Shown in pieces: positions 28,984 through 37,141 of a stretch of DNA of 42,354 nucleotides (position 1 is its first letter; each line of letters begins with the position of its first letter). The notes under the pieces are model-generated. The model saw only the letters and a list, made by a program, of their open reading frames with translations. It was not told where the DNA came from and did no database searches. The stretch comes from Muribaculaceae bacterium (GTDB lineage Bacteria > Bacteroidota > Bacteroidia > Bacteroidales > Muribaculaceae): the NCBI GenBank assembly GCA_022509045.1, contig JAFLTZ010000008.1, positions 1 through 42,354 on the forward strand, read 5' to 3'. Position numbers and translations under genes: made by a program.

Positions 28984-31776
28984 ATGGACTCCCGGTATTC
29001 TACATTTCTAAACAGAATTAGCAAAACAATCGATTCTAAACGAATATATACCAATAGCGTATATACGTTGGCATGGGGTACGGATGCCGGATTTTATCGT
29101 CTTATACCCAAAATAGTTGTCAAAGCTGAGAATGAGGAACAAGTGTCAATGATGCTGTCAGAAGCTCATTCATTAGGGTTGCCGGTAACTTTTCGTGCAG
29201 CGGGTACCAGCCTATCCGGACAAGCTATAAGTGATTCAATCCTAATTGTCGCAGGTAAAGACTGGGAAAATTACTCCGTGGCAGATGATGCAACGACCAT
29301 TACCATGCAACCAGGGATTGTTGGAGCTCGAGTAAATGACATACTAAAACCTTACGGAAAAATATTTTCACCCGACCCCGCATCAAAAAATTCAGCAATG
29401 GTAGGCGGTATTATTATCAACAATGCCTCCGGTATGAATTGCGGAACACATGCGAACAGTGACCGTGAAATTGTCTCTGCTCGTATCATATTAGCGGACG
29501 GGACCATCCTTGACACAGGAAACGAAGAATCCAAAGTCCGTTTCAGCAAAACGCATAGTGAATTTATAGAACGAATCAAAGCACTGCGGGATAAAGTCCG
29601 CGCTAACGAGGCATTATCTCAAAGAATACGATTTAAATACTCTATAAAGAATGTTACAGGTCTAAATATCTTACCATTCATAATATACGATGATCCGTTT
29701 GATATAATAACACACTTGCTGGTAGGTAGCGAAGGAACATTGGCATTCCTTTCAGAGGTAACTATGAAAACCGAGCATCTATACCCCTATTCAGCGAGTG
29801 CCATGCTCTATTTCAGCAATATTCGTGAGGCTTGCAACGCTGTTATAGCCCTTAAAAAGTGTGGTAAAGTCCACAGTGCAGAACTCCTTGATAAAAAATC
29901 TTTATCATCGGTTAATGACACAACCGGTGAGGGATTAACTGCTATTCTCACAGAAACTAAAGCCGATTCAAAGGCAGAATTGCAGGATAACATCGCTATA
30001 ATCAACTCCGTATTGTCGGAATTTAATTTGTTTAAGCCTGCAAATTTCACAGATGACCCAGCAGAATACTCTCAATATTGGGCTATGCGTTCCGGAATTT
30101 TCCCAAGCGTGGGAGGAACACGCCGTCCAGGAACAACAGTGCTAATTGAAGATGTAGCATTTCATATTGAAAATCTTCCGGATGCCACTGCCGACCTACA
30201 AGAAATGCTTGAACGTCACGGCTATGATGATGCTTGCATATATGGTCACGTGCTTGAAGGAAACTACCACTTTATAATTGCGCAAGCGTTCGATACTCAA
30301 AAAGATATTGATCAGTATCGAAACCTCATGAAAGAAGTTGAGCATTTGGTAGTCGATAAATACGATGGCTCTCTTAAGGCAGAGCATGGTACCGGACGCA
30401 ACATGGCGCCATTTGTAGAAAAAGAATGGGGTGCTGAAGCATTTGCCATTATGCGTGAGGTGAAGGATATTTTTGATTCTAAAAACATTTTAAATCCGGG
30501 AGTAATTTTTAATGATGATCCCGATTGTTATATAAAGAATATCAAGCCACTGCCCCTTGCAAATCCTATCATTGACAAATGTATTGAATGTGGATTCTGT
30601 GAAGTCAATTGCACAAGTTGTGGATTTACTCTTTCATCTCGTCAACGGATAGTTATCGCTCGTGAAATAGCACGATTAAAATCAACAGGCGAAGACCCAA
30701 AACGGCTTGAGACATTAGAAAGAGAATTTCAATATCCAGGCAACGTCATGTGTGCCGGTGATGGCTTGTGTAGCACATCGTGTCCGATGAAAATCAATAC
30801 CGGGGATTTGATTCATGCAATACGAGAATCACAATTTCCACCCAAGTCATTCGGATATAAAATTGGATCATACGCTGCAAATAATTTGCCTACTGTAAAG
30901 TTGGGCTTACGTATGATGTTATCAACTGCATCTTTTGCTCATAATGTAATTGGAGATAATGCAACGGATAAGATTGGGCACACACTCCATAAATTAGGAT
31001 TGCCACTTTGGACACATGCTTTGCCAAAAGCATACTATCACCATAAGATTGATAATATCTCCGGTGCAAGAAAAGTCGTATATTTCCCAAGTTGTATCAA
31101 CCAAACAATGGGCGCAGGACATAAACCGAAATCCCAGGTTTCACTTATAGATACCGTTGTCGAATTATTTAACAAGGCCGGATATGAGGTGATTTCCCCT
31201 AAGAATATGAATTCTCTTTGTTGTGGTCTCACATGGGAAAGTAAAGGGATGCCCGATATAGCAAACCGTAAAAGTGAGCAATTGGAGAAGGCTCTCATTG
31301 AAGCATCAAACAATGGAGAATATCCAGTGGTATGCGACCAAAGTCCGTGTATGCACCGGATGAAGCATGTAATAAAGGGTGTTAAATTATACGAGCTCCT
31401 TGAATTCATACACGATTATGCTGTACCATATTTAAAATTTACCCCTACGGAAGAAAGCGTGGCTCTCCATATTACATGTTCTTCGAAGAAAATGAATCTG
31501 ACACATAAAATTACAGATTTAGCAAAAATGTGTTCAACACGAGTGTTAGTTCCGGAAGGCATAGGCTGCTGTGGGTTTGCCGGGGATAAAGGTTTCACGC
31601 ATCCGGAACTTAACGAATGGTCTCTTCGAAAACTTAGATCACAGGTAAAGACTGCACAATCAAATAGAGGGTTCTCAAATAGCAGGACCTGTGAAATTGG
31701 ACTGACCACAAATTCCGGTATTCCATATCAATCTCTCGTATATCTGATTAATGAATGTACAGAACCAAAGAAATAA
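28984..31776 (+). CDS. FAD/Fe-S D-lactate dehydrogenase-like oxidoreductase
   Basis: A 930-residue fusion resembling large GlcD/Dld-type enzymes such as E. coli YdiJ. The FAD-binding domain (residues about 30-240) has RAAGTSLSGQA. The FAD-oxidase C-terminal domain follows to about 505 and includes EHGTGRNMAPF. Iron-sulfur motifs begin near residue 532 (CIECGFCEVNC) and 589 (CAGDGLCSTSCP). Two cysteine-rich CCG regions lie near 743 (NSLCCGLTW) and 860 (GIGCCGFAG). No signal peptide is seen. MurQ releases D-lactate, so oxidation of D-lactate to pyruvate with electrons passed to quinone is the natural role here. Other 2-hydroxy acids remain possible. Confidence 0.83.
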   Translation: MDSRYSTFLNRISKTIDSKRIYTNSVYTLAWGTDAGFYRLIPKIVVKAENEEQVSMMLSEAHSLGLPVTFRAAGTSLSGQAISDSILIVAGKDWENYSVADDATTITMQPGIVGARVNDILKPYGKIFSPDPASKNSAMVGGIIINNASGMNCGTHANSDREIVSARIILADGTILDTGNEESKVRFSKTHSEFIERIKALRDKVRANEALSQRIRFKYSIKNVTGLNILPFIIYDDPFDIITHLLVGSEGTLAFLSEVTMKTEHLYPYSASAMLYFSNIREACNAVIALKKCGKVHSAELLDKKSLSSVNDTTGEGLTAILTETKADSKAELQDNIAIINSVLSEFNLFKPANFTDDPAEYSQYWAMRSGIFPSVGGTRRPGTTVLIEDVAFHIENLPDATADLQEMLERHGYDDACIYGHVLEGNYHFIIAQAFDTQKDIDQYRNLMKEVEHLVVDKYDGSLKAEHGTGRNMAPFVEKEWGAEAFAIMREVKDIFDSKNILNPGVIFNDDPDCYIKNIKPLPLANPIIDKCIECGFCEVNCTSCGFTLSSRQRIVIAREIARLKSTGEDPKRLETLEREFQYPGNVMCAGDGLCSTSCPMKINTGDLIHAIRESQFPPKSFGYKIGSYAANNLPTVKLGLRMMLSTASFAHNVIGDNATDKIGHTLHKLGLPLWTHALPKAYYHHKIDNISGARKVVYFPSCINQTMGAGHKPKSQVSLIDTVVELFNKAGYEVISPKNMNSLCCGLTWESKGMPDIANRKSEQLEKALIEASNNGEYPVVCDQSPCMHRMKHVIKGVKLYELLEFIHDYAVPYLKFTPTEESVALHITCSSKKMNLTHKITDLAKMCSTRVLVPEGIGCCGFAGDKGFTHPELNEWSLRKLRSQVKTAQSNRGFSNSRTCEIGLTTNSGIPYQSLVYLINECTEPKK

Positions 31777-31783
31777 AACAGAA

Positions 31784-32980
31784 ATGACTAAACAAACATC
31801 CTCAAAACGCTTGCTCTCCCTTGATATCTTGCGAGGTATCACAATAGCCGGAATGATTTTAGTGAATAATCCCGGTTCGTGGAGCAATGCCTATGCTCCA
31901 TTGCGTCATGCAGAATGGAATGGGCTGACACCAACCGACTTGGTATTTCCATTCTTTATGTTTATTATGGGAATTTCCACCTATATTTCGTTGCGCAAAT
32001 ATTCATTTAAGCCATCGAAAGATGCCATAATCAAAATATTGAGACGGTTCGTTGTGATATTTGCGATAGGTCTTGCAATGGGTTGGTTTTCCAGACTATG
32101 TTATGGCACGGTGAGTCGCGTAACAGGAGACGAACATATGCCGTTTTTAGCAGCAGTAATCGACTCAGCAAACAATTTCGAATCAATGCGTATTCTTGGG
32201 GTGCTTCCACGTCTGGCAATATCTTACTGCGTGGCGTCATTGATAGCGATATATGTCAATCATAAGCATTTACTTTGGATAATAAGCTGTATATTGATAT
32301 CGTATGCATTAATGCTGCTTTTTGGCAATGGATACGAATTTTCGGAAGAAAATATTATCAATATAGTTGACCGGGCTGTGCTTGGAGTGAAGCACATGTA
32401 CACCGATGTAGTCGGAGGAGTTAGACTCACATTTGATCCAGAAGGTTTTCTCAGCACCCTTCCATCTATAGCACATGTGCTGTTAGGTGTATATGCAGGA
32501 GAGAAAATCATGAACACCACAAGTAATGACAAGAAAATTCAATTCTTGTTTATAACCGGAGCAATCCTTACTTTCTCCGGATTTTTGCTAAGCTATGGAT
32601 TCCCCATAAACAAAAAAATCTGGTCACCTACATTCGTACTTACAACATGTGGATTAGCTTCCACTCTATTGGCTTTATTGATATGGATAATTGATATAAA
32701 AGGATATAACAAATGGTGTACATTCTTCCAAGTATTTGGTGTGAATCCATTATATTTGTTTGTACAAAGCGGTGTTCTGGCAACTCTTTTTGGCGCCATA
32801 CGGTGGGCGAACAGCGACGGTGGATATACTACAATCCACGGTTTTTTATATAATGATTTGATGAAATCGATGGTGGGAGATCCATATTTTGCATCGCTTC
32901 TTTACTCCATATTGTTCATTCTTATCAACTGGATAGTAGGTTATTATTTGTTTAAGAAAAAAATATATATCAAGATATGA
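31784..32980 (+). CDS. MurT-like MurNAc transporter (DUF5009/HGSNAT family)
   Basis: A 398-residue membrane protein with about ten helices. RLLSLDILRGITIAGMILVNNPG and LTPTDLVFPFFMFIMGIS are signatures of the family that includes heparan-alpha-glucosaminide N-acetyltransferase. The Tannerella forsythia inner-membrane MurNAc transporter MurT, found beside murK and murQ, is as I recall of this type, so the identical context supports MurNAc uptake. I chose the ATG at 31784 because the upstream start at 31751 lies inside the previous gene. Its stop overlaps the murK start by 4 nt (ATGA). An acyltransferase role cannot be excluded. Confidence 0.72.
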   Translation: MTKQTSSKRLLSLDILRGITIAGMILVNNPGSWSNAYAPLRHAEWNGLTPTDLVFPFFMFIMGISTYISLRKYSFKPSKDAIIKILRRFVVIFAIGLAMGWFSRLCYGTVSRVTGDEHMPFLAAVIDSANNFESMRILGVLPRLAISYCVASLIAIYVNHKHLLWIISCILISYALMLLFGNGYEFSEENIINIVDRAVLGVKHMYTDVVGGVRLTFDPEGFLSTLPSIAHVLLGVYAGEKIMNTTSNDKKIQFLFITGAILTFSGFLLSYGFPINKKIWSPTFVLTTCGLASTLLALLIWIIDIKGYNKWCTFFQVFGVNPLYLFVQSGVLATLFGAIRWANSDGGYTTIHGFLYNDLMKSMVGDPYFASLLYSILFILINWIVGYYLFKKKIYIKI

Positions 32981-33819
32981 AATTAATAGCAGATTGCGGC
33001 TCAACTAAAATAGATTGGGTAGTATTAGACGGTGAAAAAGTAGTAGGTACCGCAACAACATCAGGGATGAATGCCTTGATGATGAGTGTGGAAGAGATGA
33101 GCGAACGTATTAAAACGGAACTCGTTCCGCAAATTGAATCATCAAGTATAACTGAAGTGTATTATTATGGCGCCGGATGCATCGGGCAAGCATGCAATGA
33201 TGTAGCAGAGGCTGTCAGAAAGAACTTTGCAAACGTAAATGTCGTGGAGGTTAATTCCGACCTATTGGCAGCAGCGCGTGCATTGTGTGGCAAAAATAAA
33301 GGGATAGCCTGCATATTGGGAACAGGAAGTAATTCTTGTTATTATGATGGCGAGAAAATAGTGAAAAATGTGTCTCCGCTTGGTTATATACTTGGAGATG
33401 AAGGATCCGGTGCCGTGCTCGGGAAACTACTCGTAGGTGATTTATTCAAAGAACAGCTACCGGCACATTTATGCAATAAATTTTATGACCGTTTCCACCT
33501 TGACAGATTAGAAATAATCACACGCGTATATAAACAACCCGGAGCCAACAAATTTTTGGCTTCACTATCTCCATTCTTATGCGAAAATATAGAGGAACCG
33601 GCAATACATCGTCTTGTGCTTAATGCATTCAAGTCATTTTTTGTTCGCAATGTGGAAAATTATGACAATTTCAGAGATTTGCCATGCAATTTCGTTGGCT
33701 CCGTAGCATATCATTACCGCCAAGTGTTGGAAGAAGCAGCACTAACATTCGGCATTAATATAGACAAAGTAATCAAGAGCCCGATGGAAGGACTTATTAA
33801 CTATCATATTAATAACTAA
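32977..33819 (+). CDS. murK: N-acetylmuramic acid kinase MurK
   Basis: A 280-residue BadF/BadG-type kinase of the ASKHA fold, predicted to phosphorylate MurNAc at O-6 with ATP in the cytosol. ADCGSTKIDW forms the first phosphate loop, GIACILGTGSNSCYYDG the second, and LGDEGSGAVLG the adenosine region. It overlaps the transporter gene by 4 nt and precedes murQ by 16 nt, so substrate, kinase and etherase would be made together. Enzymes of this family can also use GlcNAc. The paralog at 18528-19361 may divide the work. Confidence 0.85.
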   Translation: MKLIADCGSTKIDWVVLDGEKVVGTATTSGMNALMMSVEEMSERIKTELVPQIESSSITEVYYYGAGCIGQACNDVAEAVRKNFANVNVVEVNSDLLAAARALCGKNKGIACILGTGSNSCYYDGEKIVKNVSPLGYILGDEGSGAVLGKLLVGDLFKEQLPAHLCNKFYDRFHLDRLEIITRVYKQPGANKFLASLSPFLCENIEEPAIHRLVLNAFKSFFVRNVENYDNFRDLPCNFVGSVAYHYRQVLEEAALTFGINIDKVIKSPMEGLINYHINN

Positions 33820-33835
33820 ACCTATATACACAAAT

Positions 33836-34654
33836 ATGGCCTTTGTAAAAATTACAGAACAATCATCACTATACAATGATTTAGAGAAGAAATCAGTACT
33901 TGAAATACTTACTGAAATAAATACAGAAGACAAAAAAGTTCCACTTGCAATAGAAAAAGAGTTACCTCAGATAGAGAAACTTGTGACACAAATAGTGGAA
34001 CGAATGAAAAAAGGTGGTCGCATATTCTATATAGGAGCCGGCACCTCAGGAAGACTTGGTGTGCTTGATGCATCAGAGATTCCACCCACATACGGTATGC
34101 CTGCGTCGTACGTTATAGGTTTGATAGCCGGTGGGGACTATGCATTGCGCAATGCTGTTGAAAATGCCGAAGACGATGAGAAACAAGGTTGGAAGGACTT
34201 GTGCGAATACAAAATTACATCGTTAGACACAGTAGTAGGCATAGCATCATCAGGGACAACGCCATACGTTATTGGGGCATTGAAGGAAGCGCGTGCAAAC
34301 GGATGCCTTACAGGCTGTATCACAAGTAATCCAGGTTCACCAATAACCGAGGCAGCCGAGATTCCAATTGCAGTAGTAGTTGGACCAGAATATGTAACCG
34401 GGAGTTCTCGCATGAAATCAGGGTCAGCCCAAAAAATGATATGCAATATGATTACTACGGCAACCATGATTAGAATGGGGCGCGTTAAGGGGAATAAGAT
34501 GGTAAACATGCAACTTACCAATTTAAAACTTGTGGACCGCGGAACCCGAATGATTGTAGATGAATTAGGATTGCCCTACGATGAGGCACAGCGCCTACTC
34601 CTTGCTCACGGCGAAGTAAAAAAGGCTATAGATGCATATAAATCATCAAAATAA
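33836..34654 (+). CDS. murQ: N-acetylmuramic acid 6-phosphate etherase
   Basis: MurQ splits MurNAc-6-phosphate into GlcNAc-6-phosphate and D-lactate, the key step that lets MurNAc enter amino sugar metabolism. The sugar isomerase fold is seen in GGRIFYIGAGTSGRLGVLDASEIPPTYG, where the glutamate of DASEIPPTYG is catalytic in the family. VGIASSGTTPYV and GSSRMKSGSAQKM are further signatures. At 272 residues it is some 25 shorter than E. coli MurQ (298), mostly at the C-terminus. It lies directly after murK. Confidence 0.95.
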   Translation: MAFVKITEQSSLYNDLEKKSVLEILTEINTEDKKVPLAIEKELPQIEKLVTQIVERMKKGGRIFYIGAGTSGRLGVLDASEIPPTYGMPASYVIGLIAGGDYALRNAVENAEDDEKQGWKDLCEYKITSLDTVVGIASSGTTPYVIGALKEARANGCLTGCITSNPGSPITEAAEIPIAVVVGPEYVTGSSRMKSGSAQKMICNMITTATMIRMGRVKGNKMVNMQLTNLKLVDRGTRMIVDELGLPYDEAQRLLLAHGEVKKAIDAYKSSK

Positions 34655-34680
34655 CAGAAGATTCGGACAAAAAAGTGATT

Positions 34681-35922
34681 ATGAGAAGAAATATATTAGT
34701 GTTCATTGTATTACTGAGCATAAGTCTGTGCAGTAAAATCTCTGCAAATTATCCGTATTGGGAACAACGCCAATCCATGTTTGAATTATTGCCAGTAGAT
34801 TCAACCGACATTGTGTTCCTTGGCAACAGCTTGACCGACGGCGGGAAGTGGTCGGAGATGTTTAATATGCCCAATATAAAAAATCGCGGCATCGTATCAG
34901 ACGTGATAGCCGGGGTGGCACAACGCACTAAATGCATAACCTCGGGGAAACCAGCTAAAATATTTCTACTCATAGGAGTTAATGATATCTCTCATCATAT
35001 TACAGCCGACAGCATAGCAACGGCGGTGGAAAAGTTGGTGATGCAATTGAAAGAAGAAACACCAACGACGAAAATCTATCTGCAAAGCTATCTGCCAATC
35101 AACAATGATTTCGGAGTATATAAAACACTAACCAATGAATCTGAAACCATACTCAAATGTAATGTGTTGCTCGAACAAGTGGCTAAACGTACCGGTGCAG
35201 AGTGGATAAACATATTTCCATATATGATAGACCGTGATTGTAAGATGCGTGCGGAACTCACACCTGACGGATTGCATTTGTATGAAAGAGGATATTGTGT
35301 GTGGAGAGATTGTGTAGCGCCATATATTGCCCCGGGCGTAACATTCACGGATGAAGCATACCCAATCCCTGAGAATTCGATTATGCTCGCAGGAAACTCA
35401 CTCATGCGCAAAGCTGAATGGCAAGAGCTTCTTGCAAATGGCAATGTGAGAGCCCGCGGAACATGGGACGATACGGTGCAACAACTTCCGATATTGGTGG
35501 GAAATATTGCGTGGACTAAACCACAAAAAATGCTCATCCAACCATCATACGACAGCAAAACTGAAAATGGTGCAGTATCGGGTAATTTTAATGCCGATTC
35601 AATCGTGGCATATACAGAAAAAGCAATCAGTGTATTGCGTGAACGTTCTCCAAAGACAACTATTTATCTGCAAGGTCTTATACCGGTTAATTCGGGATAC
35701 GAAAAATATGCCTCATTTGCCGGCAGTGGCAAAGCGATAAAACAAGCAAATAAAAAGTTGCAGAAACTTGCCAAGAAGTTAAAAATTAACTGGATTGACG
35801 TGACACCGATACTTAGTGATTCCAAAGGTGAACTAAAGGAAGAATTCACCAATGACGGCTACTCATTAATGGGTGCGGGTTACAAGGCGTGGGCTGATGC
35901 AATAGCAACTTCACTGGAATGA
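34681..35922 (+). CDS. Exported tandem SGNH hydrolase, second domain degenerate
   Basis: A 413-residue exported protein made of two SGNH/GDSL-hydrolase domains. I chose the ATG at 34681 over an in-frame GTG at 34675; a signal peptide covers about residues 1-22. Domain 1 is complete: S50 in GNSLTDG, N101 in IGVNDIS, and D196-x-x-H199 in PDGLHLYERGY. Domain 2 repeats the layout with S240 (GNSLMRK). It has IQPSYDS where the Gly-x-Asn-Asp block should be, and S395 replaces the catalytic histidine in NDGYSLMGAGY. Only domain 1 is likely to hydrolyse. Context suggests removal of O-acetyl groups from cell-wall sugars, which is inference. It is the last gene of the operon. Confidence 0.82.
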   Translation: MRRNILVFIVLLSISLCSKISANYPYWEQRQSMFELLPVDSTDIVFLGNSLTDGGKWSEMFNMPNIKNRGIVSDVIAGVAQRTKCITSGKPAKIFLLIGVNDISHHITADSIATAVEKLVMQLKEETPTTKIYLQSYLPINNDFGVYKTLTNESETILKCNVLLEQVAKRTGAEWINIFPYMIDRDCKMRAELTPDGLHLYERGYCVWRDCVAPYIAPGVTFTDEAYPIPENSIMLAGNSLMRKAEWQELLANGNVRARGTWDDTVQQLPILVGNIAWTKPQKMLIQPSYDSKTENGAVSGNFNADSIVAYTEKAISVLRERSPKTTIYLQGLIPVNSGYEKYASFAGSGKAIKQANKKLQKLAKKLKINWIDVTPILSDSKGELKEEFTNDGYSLMGAGYKAWADAIATSLE

Positions 35923-35953
35923 TTTGTAAATATATACTTTTTTCGTAACTTTG
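35923..35953 (+). promoter_or_regulatory. Promoter of the DUF4831-dsbD-mazG unit
   Basis: TTTG (35923-35926), a 19-nt spacer and TAACTTTG (35946-35953) match the Bacteroidota consensus exactly. The -33 box begins at the first base after the stop codon of the preceding gene. The start codon of the next gene lies 48 nt downstream of the -7 box. Confidence 0.78.
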
Positions 35954-36001
35954 TGTAATTTAACAGCATTTGACAAGCGTTTATGTAAAATGTATTAATG
36001 T

Positions 36002-37102
36002 ATGAAAAAAGCAATAATTTCAATAATAATTGCCGTCGCAGGAGTGATATCCGGAAATAGTGTGTCAGCACAGCAAACTCAAAAGCTTACAGCTGCAAAA
36101 CATAATGATTTCGGTATCACGTACTCTCTTCCCATCACTCGATTTGATATCACGGTGAGTGGAGATATGGTAACACGCACAGCCGGACAGTATTATAAAT
36201 ATTCCAAAAAATATTTAGGTATTGATAATCCTATCACGGAAGATTCGAAAGAATTTGTGATAAAATCGGTAACAGTGATTCCAACCGGTGTTGCCGACCC
36301 TAAAAACCAATATTTGGTGCAATTCAAGAAAGGTTCACCGTCAATGTATCTTGACAAGAACGGATTGCCATTATCCATAAATATCAGTCCATCGGGTGAA
36401 GTCGGAACAGAGACTGGCACAGCATCAGATAAGCAGCATGCAAACAAACGAGAACGGGCTATAGCAAATACATCGGCAATTCCAGGCGAGCTCTTAGTGA
36501 GCGAATCGACTGCCAAGAAAGCGGAACTGGCAGCGCAAATGATATATAAAATCAGGGAATCGCGCACAGCATATATCACCGGCGAAGCTGACCAAATGCC
36601 ACCCGACGGAGAGTCGTTGAAAATGACTTTGGCACAACTTGACCAGCAGGAAGCTGCGCTGATGTCATTGTTTGTAGGTAGCACGTCATACGAGCAAGTA
36701 TCGTATAATTTTGATTTTATTCCGGAAGAAGAGTTCAATAATAAAATACTTTTCAGATTGAGTGACTATGATGGTCTTGTAGATAAAGACAATTTAAGTG
36801 GAGCTCCAGTGTATGCAACACTAAAAATCACTCAAAAAGGGGAAATCCCCGTAGATGAAAAAGGGAATGAAAAGAAACTTCCCAAAGGAGCAGTGATGTA
36901 CACAATTCCCGGCGAAGCACATTTCAGCATGATTTACGGAGGGAAGGAGATATATCAGAATCGGATACAAGTGGCTCAATATGGCATTCAATATGGCATT
37001 GACCCGGCAATATTCACAGATAAAAAAACTCCGTCGTATGTAATTTTCTATCCGGAGACAGGTGCGGTTAAGGAAATAGGTACACTTGAAACACAGCAAT
37101 AG
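36002..37102 (+). CDS. DUF4831 family exported protein
   Basis: A 366-residue protein with a clear signal peptide (about residues 1-24, ending SVSAQQ). The mature part is mixed alpha/beta without membrane segments. It begins with a YSLPITRFDITV strand and contains a long central region with paired glutamines and alanines (AQLDQQEAALMSLFVG). I assign it to DUF4831, a Bacteroidales family of unknown role; the assignment is from recall. It has its own promoter and stands 39 nt before dsbD, which could share its transcript. Confidence 0.7.
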   Translation: MKKAIISIIIAVAGVISGNSVSAQQTQKLTAAKHNDFGITYSLPITRFDITVSGDMVTRTAGQYYKYSKKYLGIDNPITEDSKEFVIKSVTVIPTGVADPKNQYLVQFKKGSPSMYLDKNGLPLSINISPSGEVGTETGTASDKQHANKRERAIANTSAIPGELLVSESTAKKAELAAQMIYKIRESRTAYITGEADQMPPDGESLKMTLAQLDQQEAALMSLFVGSTSYEQVSYNFDFIPEEEFNNKILFRLSDYDGLVDKDNLSGAPVYATLKITQKGEIPVDEKGNEKKLPKGAVMYTIPGEAHFSMIYGGKEIYQNRIQVAQYGIQYGIDPAIFTDKKTPSYVIFYPETGAVKEIGTLETQQ

Positions 37103-37141
37103 AGACAGTATTACGGATTGTTAAGAATTACAATATTTGGA

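Noticed and set aside
36193..36738. 181-codon ORF antisense to the DUF4831 gene
   Set aside because: It is a shadow of the sense gene, which has a signal peptide and a consensus promoter; the antisense product has no recognisable features.
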